NCBI GenBank assembly: GCA_002371985.1
Contig: DFHZ01000110.1
Location: forward strand, 1 to 10,240
DNA length: 10,240 nucleotides
DNA from: Ruminococcaceae bacterium UBA3710
Lineage (GTDB): Bacteria > Bacillota > Clostridia > Oscillospirales > Acutalibacteraceae
Direction of reading: 5' to 3'
The position numbers and the translations under genes are program-made. Positions 1 through 5,536 of the stretch are shown in pieces (the stretch's first letter is position 1; every line of letters begins with the position of its first letter). A model generated the notes under the pieces. The model was not told the DNA's origin and did no database searches. It worked only from the letters and a program-made list of their open reading frames with translations.

Positions 1-102
1 CGCAAATTGCGGGAAACGAAGCCAAAGATATTCAGGGATATTTCCGAATTTTTTATTTGCATAATCAAGAATGTTTTTTCTTAAACTTTTTTCTTCATTC
101 AT
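1..102 (-). CDS. YjbR/MmcQ-like protein, N-terminal fragment cut by window edge
   Basis: The first 34 codons of a gene leaving the window on the left. It begins at the ATG at 102-100, only 19 bp after the stop codon of the OhrR-type regulator, so the two are probably one transcript. The readable peptide starts MNEEKSLRKN and contains a YANKKFG...PEYLW..FP segment, which resembles the N-terminus of YjbR/MmcQ family proteins (small, about 115-120 residues, CyaY-like fold, DNA-binding suggested for some members, function poorly known). The family match rests on this short segment only. A second in-frame ATG lies one codon later at 98-96. The ribosome binding site is weak, which fits translation coupled to the gene before it. 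Confidence 0.6.
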   Translation of the reverse strand, partial: MNEEKSLRKNILDYANKKFGNIPEYLWLRFPQFA

Positions 103-121
103 AATAACCACTTAATCCGGC

Positions 122-556
122 TCATTCATTATCGCCGAGCATTTTATAGAGTATCTTATAAAGGCAATCTGCTTCTTCGGAAGTAAGGGGAATTTCTTTT
201 GCCATACATTCCGGAACAGACAATGCCTTCTCTTTTAAGTTCTTCCCTTCTTCCGTAAGTGTTATGACAAGATTTCTCTCATCACTTTGGTCTTTTTCTT
301 TTTTTATATATCCTTTAATCTTAAGTTTTTTTAATAGAGGGGTTAATGTATTAGATTTTAGTTTCAATGTTTCGCAAAGATATTTTTCATTTACGCTCTC
401 TTCTTCCCATAACACCATCATAACAATATACTGCGTATAAGTTAAGTTAAGTCGGTCTAAAAACGGCTTATATTTTCGGGTTATCAAATTAGAAACCGCA
501 TAAATCGGAAAACAAAGTTGATTTTTCAAGCGAAGATTACTATATTTATCCTGCAT
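122..556 (-). CDS. ohrR: MarR-family organic-peroxide-sensing repressor, OhrR type
   Basis: A 144-residue winged-helix repressor, the usual OhrR length. The start is placed at the ATG at 556-554 because an AGAAGGGGG ribosome binding site sits 8 nt upstream; a longer reading frame to 610 would begin inside the promoter. With this start the N-terminal KNQLCF motif puts the reactive cysteine at residue 15, with tyrosines at 29 and 40. These match the positions of the peroxide-sensing Cys15 and its Tyr29/Tyr40 partners in Bacillus subtilis OhrR. The recognition helix region (TLTPLLKKL) and the wing (SDERNLVITL) are typical. Additional cysteines at 61, 117 and 131 could allow two-Cys chemistry, but this cannot be decided here. 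OhrR proteins dimerise on DNA and release it when the cysteine is oxidised by organic hydroperoxides. An inverted repeat in its own promoter suggests autorepression. No ohr peroxidase gene is in the window; a YjbR-like gene follows instead. Confidence 0.9.
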   Translation of the reverse strand: MQDKYSNLRLKNQLCFPIYAVSNLITRKYKPFLDRLNLTYTQYIVMMVLWEEESVNEKYLCETLKLKSNTLTPLLKKLKIKGYIKKEKDQSDERNLVITLTEEGKNLKEKALSVPECMAKEIPLTSEEADCLYKILYKMLGDNE

Positions 557-576
557 TATGTCAGCCCCCTTCTTAT

Positions 577-600
577 AATTATATCGCATACGATATAATT
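577..600. promoter_or_regulatory. inverted-repeat operator, probable OhrR autoregulation site
   Basis: A perfect inverted repeat with 10-bp arms, AATTATATCG and CGATATAATT, around the 4-bp centre CATA. It fills the 17-bp spacer and covers the -10 hexamer of the promoter of the MarR-family gene just downstream. A dimer bound here would block RNA polymerase. MarR/OhrR proteins bind such A/T-rich palindromes; assignment to this particular protein is inferred from position. Confidence 0.75.
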
Positions 601-606
601 TGTCAA
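578..606 (-). promoter_or_regulatory. consensus sigma-A-type promoter of the OhrR-type gene
   Basis: On the minus strand TTGACA (606-601) is followed by exactly 17 bp and TATAAT (583-578), a perfect match to the consensus. A start site 6-8 bp further on would fall near 571, leaving a leader of only about 15 nt that begins at the ribosome binding site itself. Confidence 0.85.
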
Positions 607-640
607 ACATACCCTTTTTAAAATAGAGATATGTACGGTT

Positions 641-1786
641 TTACTGTATACCCAAACGCTCAAAAAAGTCCGCCTTTTGGCTGCCTATTGATACATCACT
701 ACTTTTTAAATCTCCGTGGAAAAGTGCGGAAATTCCCTTTGTAATATAACGGAACAACTGATAAATCCAAGCAAACGGACGCAAAAACTTATGCTTTTTA
801 AATGCAACGCAGTTTTCTTCCCCTGCTCTTTGAAGTGTTTTAAAAATGCCGTTCTTTTTTACATCCATTGATAAAGACTGCACAGGGCGATATACATAAG
901 GATTTTTAACACCGAAATTACCGTTTGTTATAACGGTAGAAAGCAGTTGTTCTGCCGTTTTTTCATCGGCACCATCACACCACGAAACATTAAGAGGTAA
1001 ACCAAAATACATTTTACACATTTTAACTATTACACAGGCAAATGTAAAAAGCCCTGCTTTCTTGAAAAGCGGCAAAACTTCATTTTCAAATTCGCTTTCG
1101 TCCTTAAACGAATTGACAAACAGCATAAAATCTATGATTTGTCTTATTCCTATACCGCCATAAAGGTGATGACGAATATGGTCAAGCAATACAAGTCCGT
1201 TTACAGGTTCGGGAAGAGCATAAAAAGAATTGCCGTAAATCTGAACAGTTTTAGCATTTTTAATACCTTCTATTAAATACTCCTCAATATCATAACTTGC
1301 ATCGCTATATCTCTTATGAAGTTCAAAAAGCACTCCGCCTTTTTTAAACTTGTAGTCCCGATCATCACCAAAATCATGGATAAACTCATAGCCGTTTTCT
1401 TTAAAAAGTGAAAAGGTATCATCAAAGTACCCGGGTGCCACAAGAAGATCAACATCACCCATTGCACGGTTCATAGGTGTTGAGTAATAAACAGCAGCGG
1501 CGGCACCTTTTAAAATTACAAAAGGTATATGATGTTTTTTCAGTAACTCTGCCATTTTAGTCTGTTCATACATAATGCGGATAAAATTTGCTTGTTCTTT
1601 TAAAGTGGTAGACTTCCACTGTGCAGAGTATTCCGCCGGAACAACATCAGAAACAAGAGGCACAATAGTCTGCATTTTTGCCTCTGTAAATACAGCGTCC
1701 CAATCTACATCAGACTGCAAATCAAGCGGGAAACCGAAAAGTGCTGATTTTATAAGTTGTATAATCACTAATTCGCTACTGTTCAT
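641..1786 (-). CDS. nucleotidyltransferase-fold family protein (NTP_transf_5 type)
   Basis: A 381-residue protein starting at the ATG at 1786-1784 with an AAGGAA ribosome binding site. Residues about 85-120 carry the pol-beta nucleotidyltransferase signature of this family: a beta strand ending FVILKG (Lys93-Gly94), an aromatic and proline stretch (YYSTPMNR), then MGDVDLLV, whose Asp111 and Asp113 are the likely metal ligands. A later FELHKRY (Glu155, His157) fits the third acidic position of the fold. The family is often labelled uncharacterised nucleotidyltransferase, and members are found near polysaccharide and lasso-peptide genes as well as alone; the substrate is unknown. The C-terminus is basic and aromatic (about residues 320-360) and could touch membrane or nucleic acid. 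It has its own promoter and no obvious partner gene. Confidence 0.8.
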   Translation of the reverse strand: MNSSELVIIQLIKSALFGFPLDLQSDVDWDAVFTEAKMQTIVPLVSDVVPAEYSAQWKSTTLKEQANFIRIMYEQTKMAELLKKHHIPFVILKGAAAAVYYSTPMNRAMGDVDLLVAPGYFDDTFSLFKENGYEFIHDFGDDRDYKFKKGGVLFELHKRYSDASYDIEEYLIEGIKNAKTVQIYGNSFYALPEPVNGLVLLDHIRHHLYGGIGIRQIIDFMLFVNSFKDESEFENEVLPLFKKAGLFTFACVIVKMCKMYFGLPLNVSWCDGADEKTAEQLLSTVITNGNFGVKNPYVYRPVQSLSMDVKKNGIFKTLQRAGEENCVAFKKHKFLRPFAWIYQLFRYITKGISALFHGDLKSSDVSIGSQKADFFERLGIQ

Positions 1787-1850
1787 CTTTATTATTCCTT
1801 TTCTTTAAGAAAGTTAAACTAAGAAAGTATGAATGTTTAAATACTAAATC

Positions 1851-1879
1851 ATAATAGCATATTACTGAATATTTTGCAA
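1851..1879 (-). promoter_or_regulatory. promoter of the nucleotidyltransferase-like gene
   Basis: On the minus strand TTGCAA (1879-1874), a 17-bp spacer and TATTAT (1856-1851) lie 65 bp before the start codon. Each hexamer differs from consensus at one or two positions. It follows the terminator of the sensor kinase gene, so the gene is likely a separate transcription unit. Confidence 0.6.
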
Positions 1880-1918
1880 GGAAAATCAAACCAATTTTGC
1901 TTATTAGGTAATAAAGTT

Positions 1919-1947
1919 TAAGACCTTTGGCAGAGCCAAAGGTCTTA
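1919..1947 (-). terminator. terminator after the two-component operon
   Basis: A perfect 13-bp stem (arms TAAGACCTTTGGC and its complement) with a 3-nt loop lies 8 bp beyond the kinase stop codon. The downstream T-tract on the minus strand (AACTTTATT) is imperfect. The symmetric, A/T-flanked stem might also slow transcription from the other side, but no plus-strand gene is present. Confidence 0.75.
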
Positions 1948-1955
1948 ATACAATT

Positions 1956-3212
1956 CTATTTAAAAACTACTTTAAAAGATACCAACCCATCAGGGCAGGA
2001 AACGGAAATTTTTGCATCGTTAATATTTGCTATGTTTTTTGCTATTGCAAGTCCTAAACCGTAATGACCCGTAAATTCGTGGGAATTATCGGTGCGATAA
2101 AACCTTTCAAAGATTTTTTCCCGCTCACTTTCGGGTATTGCCTCACCGGGATTAGATATAGTAAGTACAGAGTTTCCCTTATGCGAAAACAGGTCAACTT
2201 TAACAACCGCCGGTTCTTCTCCCTTTTTGGTGGTGTGAGATATAGCGTTGTCAACAAGTATCGTTACTAATTGACCGATGCTTTTTTCGTCAATATTTGC
2301 GACAATTCCGCTTTCAATATTATTCTCAATTACGACACCTTTTTCAAAAGCAGTCGCTTCAAGAGGAAGAATTGTGCCTGTAACAAGATGGGATAAATCG
2401 CAAGGTTTCTTATCTACCGTTTTGTTTTCGTTCCTTGCAAGTTCCAAAAGTTCGGTAACAAGTGCCTTCATCCGTTCGTTCTCAAATTCTATGTTACTAA
2501 GCCACTTATTCTCCCCTATTTCACGGCGTAATAGTTCGGCATTTGCCGAAACAGCGGCAATAGGTGTTTTTAATTCGTGCCCTGCATCTGCCGTAAACTG
2601 TTTTTGCTTTTGGTATGTTTCTTCCATAGGAGATACAATACGGTTTGCGATATAAACCGATATAAAGGTTATAACGATTATTGCTATTATACCAAACAAA
2701 ACCGTAAACCAAAAGAGCATTGAAAAACTGTCGGTAAATACGGTATTATCCATAAATGATACTACCGTTTCGTCGCCATTGTTTGTTACGATATAAAGCA
2801 GTTCCCCCGTGCGTCCTTTTTCCTTTTCCCGCACACTTTCGGCAATACTAATCAAATCGTCGTCTGAGTATAAACCGTCTGCACCGTTTTCAATTACAAC
2901 CGTTTCACCGCTTGAAGAAAACTTTACGGCATAGAATGTACCTATTTGAAGGTTTCGCTCCATTTTATCGGGTCCATGCATATCTTCGCCCATATTACCG
3001 AAATCATCAGGCTTTTTATCGCCCATAATGCCTTTTTGCTCAATCGGAGTATTGTTTGTAAGCATTTCGGTGCGTTTTTCAAGAATTTCAAAGTTATTTA
3101 AAGTAACCGATAAAAAACTTGCAAGATATATCATTCCGAGCGTACCGACAAGAACGGCACAAAGAATTGCAAGTATTGAAAGGACAATCTTCCGTTTTGC
3201 TTTTTTAAACAT
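1956..3212 (-). CDS. membrane sensor histidine kinase
   Basis: A 418-residue class I sensor kinase. The ATG at 3212 is preferred because GAGG lies 7 nt upstream; the in-frame ATG at 3218 has that site only 1 nt away. The start overlaps the response regulator stop by 8 bp, indicating translational coupling. Layout: basic N-terminus, membrane segment about 9-33, an extracytoplasmic domain about 34-164, second membrane segment about 165-188, then only about 23 residues before the phosphoacceptor histidine (His212 in AGHELKTPIAA). So there is no full HAMP domain. The ATPase part follows with the N-box LVDNAISH (Asn322), an NPGEAI segment in the G1 position, ERFYRTD (F box) and GHYGLGLAIA (G2). 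The outer domain has a stretch rich in Asp, Met, Gly and His (about residues 62-86) that could bind a cation; this is speculation. The ligand is unknown. Confidence 0.95.
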   Translation of the reverse strand: MFKKAKRKIVLSILAILCAVLVGTLGMIYLASFLSVTLNNFEILEKRTEMLTNNTPIEQKGIMGDKKPDDFGNMGEDMHGPDKMERNLQIGTFYAVKFSSSGETVVIENGADGLYSDDDLISIAESVREKEKGRTGELLYIVTNNGDETVVSFMDNTVFTDSFSMLFWFTVLFGIIAIIVITFISVYIANRIVSPMEETYQKQKQFTADAGHELKTPIAAVSANAELLRREIGENKWLSNIEFENERMKALVTELLELARNENKTVDKKPCDLSHLVTGTILPLEATAFEKGVVIENNIESGIVANIDEKSIGQLVTILVDNAISHTTKKGEEPAVVKVDLFSHKGNSVLTISNPGEAIPESEREKIFERFYRTDNSHEFTGHYGLGLAIAKNIANINDAKISVSCPDGLVSFKVVFK

Positions 3213-3888
3213 CTTCATACCTCAATTCATATCCTACGCCACGAACCGCTTTTATTGCCGTCTTTGCACCTATAAAATTCAGTTTTTTCCTGACAAATGT
3301 CATATAAACCTCGACATTATTGTATTCGGCTTCGTTTTCATAACCCCATATCTTAACGGCAAGTTGCTCCCTTGTAAGTATCTGATTTTTATTTGAAATC
3401 AATACCTCTAAAACACGGTATTCCTTATCCGAAAGTCTGACCGATGCTCCGGTGCCGTTTTGCACAAGGTTCATAGTTGCCGTTTCAAGTGTTATATCGC
3501 CGAATACAAGTTTACCTTCGTCAACTTCGTATTGACGGCGAGTAAGGGCACGAAGTCTTGCGAGGAGTTCTTTAGGTACAAAGGGTTTAGTAAGATAATC
3601 GTCTGCTCCGCAGTCAAGACCGTTTACTTTATCGTCAATATCGCTGCGGGCGGTAAGCATCAGTATCGGAGTTTTTATGCCTTTTTTTCTCGCCTCAAGC
3701 GCAATATCAAATCCGCTTTTGTTCGGAAGCATTACATCAAGCACGACTATATCATAAATATCGCTTTCTATGGCATAATATCCTTCAAGACCGTCAGTAT
3801 ACCAATCAACATCATATTTTTCGAGACCAAGCAGTTCAACGAGTGCCTGACCCATACGCTTTTCATCTTCAACAAGAAGTAATTTCAC
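3205..3888 (-). CDS. OmpR/PhoB-family response regulator
   Basis: A 227-residue two-domain regulator. Translation starts at a GTG (3888-3886) with a strong AAAGGAGG site 9 nt upstream. The receiver domain (1-115) has the acidic pair Glu7-Asp8, the phosphoacceptor Asp51 (VVLDVMLP), Thr79 and Lys101 (YLTKPF), all intact. The C-terminal winged helix (about 127-224) shows LSDKEYRVLEVL, the LTREQL helix, NNVEVYMTFVRKKL recognition helix and VRGVGYEL hairpin of the OmpR class. Such proteins bind tandem direct repeats with about 11-bp period after phosphorylation. Direct repeats of that kind precede both the VTC-type gene and the lipoprotein gene nearby, so those are its best candidate targets. No such repeat is visible at its own proximal promoter. 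No terminator was seen between the DUF4956 gene and this gene, so it may also be reached by read-through. Confidence 0.95.
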   Translation of the reverse strand: MKLLLVEDEKRMGQALVELLGLEKYDVDWYTDGLEGYYAIESDIYDIVVLDVMLPNKSGFDIALEARKKGIKTPILMLTARSDIDDKVNGLDCGADDYLTKPFVPKELLARLRALTRRQYEVDEGKLVFGDITLETATMNLVQNGTGASVRLSDKEYRVLEVLISNKNQILTREQLAVKIWGYENEAEYNNVEVYMTFVRKKLNFIGAKTAIKAVRGVGYELRYEDV

Positions 3889-3913
3889 GAAAGAACGCCT
3901 CCTTTACTAAGTT

Positions 3914-3942
3914 ATTTTATCATAAATACTCTTTTTTGTAAA
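3914..3942 (-). promoter_or_regulatory. promoter of the two-component operon
   Basis: On the minus strand TTTACA (3942-3937), a 17-bp spacer and TAAAAT (3919-3914) precede the GTG start of the regulator by 25 bp. It lies in the short gap after the DUF4956 gene, where no terminator hairpin is visible. Confidence 0.6.
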
Positions 3943-3956
3943 TGCAGGAAACTGTA

Positions 3957-4619
3957 TCAGAGAGATTCTTTCATTTGCACCTGTCCGCAAACTATATTAA
4001 GATTGCCGTTTCTTGTCCGTAATTCGTCAAGGAATGCTTTGGGTACGGTGTTACCTTTAAGGACAATATCATATTTTAGTTCGTAAAGAGTTCCGAGATT
4101 GCTCGTTTTTACACCCTCAAGTTTTGCCGATTTTGTGTACTTTTCAAAAATATCATCGAAAATCCCTTCGTAATCGAGGTCTTCGGGTATCGTTATTTTT
4201 AAACTTCTTTCGCTGTCTTTGATTGCCCCGAAGTTAAACAAGCATAATAAAATCTGGAAGACGGCAACAACTGCAAAGAAGATTAGTGCAAGTGTAATAT
4301 ATCCCATTCCTGTTGCAAGTCCTATTGCCATTACCATAAAGACTGCGGCTATTTCCCTTGCAGTCCCCTGTGCCGAACGAAATCTTACAAGACTAAACGA
4401 CCCTGCTACCGCAACACCTGCACCGATATTGCCGTTTACAAGCATTATAACTGTTTGGACGATTGCCGGTAAAATTGCTATGGTTATAAGAAAACTTTGT
4501 GTTGTTTGATTTTTGAATTTGCAAATCAAGGCACTAAGTAACCCTAAAATCAAAGAAACTCCTGTGCAAATAAAAAATGTGTTTAATGTGATTGTTGATT
4601 CAATAATAGAACTAAGCAT
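3957..4619 (-). CDS. DUF4956 multi-pass membrane protein
   Basis: A 220-residue protein. Hydrophobic segments at about 14-33, 43-61, 65-78 and 90-130 make a membrane half; the last 85 residues are soluble and look like a small alpha/beta domain facing the cytosol. The conserved DUF4956 core is visible as GNIGAGVAVAGSFSLVRFRS followed by GTAREIAAVF, with an Arg-Phe-Arg turn between helices. The family has no established activity. Its ATG overlaps the stop of the VTC-type gene by 8 bp (ATGCTTAG), so the two proteins are made together, and VTC-domain genes are frequently found beside DUF4956 genes. By analogy with yeast, where the Vtc4 catalytic subunit works with the membrane protein Vtc1, I infer that this protein anchors the polymerase or forms an export path for its product. 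Confidence 0.87.
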   Translation of the reverse strand: MLSSIIESTITLNTFFICTGVSLILGLLSALICKFKNQTTQSFLITIAILPAIVQTVIMLVNGNIGAGVAVAGSFSLVRFRSAQGTAREIAAVFMVMAIGLATGMGYITLALIFFAVVAVFQILLCLFNFGAIKDSERSLKITIPEDLDYEGIFDDIFEKYTKSAKLEGVKTSNLGTLYELKYDIVLKGNTVPKAFLDELRTRNGNLNIVCGQVQMKESL

Positions 4620-5337
4620 ATAATTTTAATTCCTTTCCTCTGTTCCCTAAAACATATTCTTTGTAGTATGTGCCGTACTTTGAAAATGATGTCGGCATTG
4701 CTTTCACGCTTGAAAGCAGGTGTGCGAGCCATAGCGGTGCCGTGCCTGGAATTTTTATTTCCATAAGAACCATATCAGCCGGAAGCATTTTTTCTCCGAA
4801 ATCACCTTTTCTTAAATCAAGGGCATATTCACGAAATCTTATGTCCTTGTCAAATGTGATTCTGAGTTCTTCATTGTCTTTTCCCATATACGATGTTCTG
4901 TCATAAGCAATATATACCTTTGGTTTTGCGTTGTATAAAGACTGAAAATACTCAATCTCTTTGCTTATTTGATTGCCGGAAGATAAATCTTTGTTACCGG
5001 CAAGGTATTTCTCAAAATCTTCTGACGGTAAAGTTGTTCTCCGCTTGTAAACAACACCATCGTATTTTTTCTTTATTTCTATAAAAACATTATCGCCGGT
5101 CTTTGGCACTCCGTAACTCCTGACACGCAGTTTTTCTTTGTATACAGGCTTTTCTATCGACTTTCTTATTAACTCCCAATTATCGGTATCGTAATAAATA
5201 TTGCAGTTGGTTGTTTCGCCGTATATATCAGGCTTCATATACTCTTTCATTCCGTCAAGTATTGCTTTTTGTTGGTTCAAGGTCAGCATATATTTTTTCT
5301 CATACCGCTTAAAACTGTATTGAACGGTTTTTTCCAT
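4612..5337 (-). CDS. VTC-domain polyphosphate polymerase-like protein
   Basis: A 241-residue protein made almost entirely of the VTC catalytic domain, a tunnel-shaped fold of the triphosphate tunnel metalloenzyme superfamily. Yeast Vtc4 uses this domain to build polyphosphate from ATP. Tunnel residues typical of the family are present in order: SFKRYEKKY (residues 8-16), YYDT (48-51), YKEKLRVRSYG with its K-x-R-x-R basic array (66-76), FIEIKKK (85-91), YKRR (97-100), AYDRTSY (144-150), LRITFDKDIRFR (158-169), LMEIKIPG with the Glu-x-Lys pair (191-198) and FSKYGTY (218-224). No regulatory SPX domain is present, as is usual in bacteria. AAAGGGGAG lies 7 nt before the ATG. The catalytic set looks complete; the product (polyphosphate or another polymer) is not proven. 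It heads an operon with the overlapping DUF4956 gene and has a TTCAAT-repeat promoter. Confidence 0.9.
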   Translation of the reverse strand: MEKTVQYSFKRYEKKYMLTLNQQKAILDGMKEYMKPDIYGETTNCNIYYDTDNWELIRKSIEKPVYKEKLRVRSYGVPKTGDNVFIEIKKKYDGVVYKRRTTLPSEDFEKYLAGNKDLSSGNQISKEIEYFQSLYNAKPKVYIAYDRTSYMGKDNEELRITFDKDIRFREYALDLRKGDFGEKMLPADMVLMEIKIPGTAPLWLAHLLSSVKAMPTSFSKYGTYYKEYVLGNRGKELKLYA

Positions 5338-5368
5338 ATATTCTCTCCCCTTTCTTGTTTACAACTGA

Positions 5369-5374
5369 ATTATA
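5369..5374 (-). promoter_or_regulatory. -10 element of the VTC-DUF4956 operon promoter
   Basis: TATAAT on the minus strand, 32 bp before the VTC-type start codon. No good -35 hexamer lies 16-18 bp upstream; that place is taken by a direct repeat. A promoter with a strong -10 and no -35 usually needs an activator. An A/T-rich tract (5402-5445) lies further upstream. Confidence 0.65.
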
Positions 5375-5384
5375 TAATTAAAAT

Positions 5385-5401
5385 ATTGAAGAAAGATTGA
5401 A
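5385..5401 (-). promoter_or_regulatory. TTCAAT-N5-TTCAAT direct repeat, candidate response-regulator box
   Basis: Two identical hexamers, TTCAAT at 5401-5396 and 5390-5385, have a centre spacing of 11 bp and sit 10 bp upstream of the -10 element, over the missing -35. The same arrangement occurs before the lipoprotein gene. Spacing and position resemble Pho boxes of PhoB/PhoP and other OmpR-family sites. The regulator encoded downstream is the likely binder (inference). Confidence 0.65.
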
Positions 5402-5453
5402 AAAAATTAAAAAATTATAAAAATATTTTAATTTTGGTATTTTAACGGGCATA

Positions 5454-5485
5454 AAAAGAGCCATTGTTTTTTCAATGGCTCTTTT
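5454..5485 (-). terminator. terminator of the beta-helix lipoprotein gene
   Basis: A perfect 13-bp stem (AAAAGAGCCATTG and its complement) with a 6-nt loop, followed on the minus strand by TTTTTA within the stem end and beyond. It lies about 50 bp after the lipoprotein stop codon and separates that gene from the VTC-DUF4956 operon, which therefore has its own promoter. Confidence 0.85.
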
Positions 5486-5536
5486 CTCTATTCTCTATAA
5501 TACTTCAGTAATAACTTAATGCCGTTTATCAAAACC

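Noticed and set aside
557..610. N-terminal extension of the MarR-family protein by 18 residues
   Set aside because: The extension would be translated from the promoter and operator DNA; the ribosome binding site at 573-565 and alignment with OhrR Cys15 fix the start at 556.
2278..2655. Plus-strand open frame of 125 codons
   Set aside because: It lies fully inside the histidine kinase gene on the other strand, has no ribosome binding site, and the kinase frame has unmistakable H, N and G boxes here.
3460..3882. Plus-strand open frame of 140 codons
   Set aside because: It is antisense to the response regulator, whose motifs are all intact, and its composition is not protein-like.
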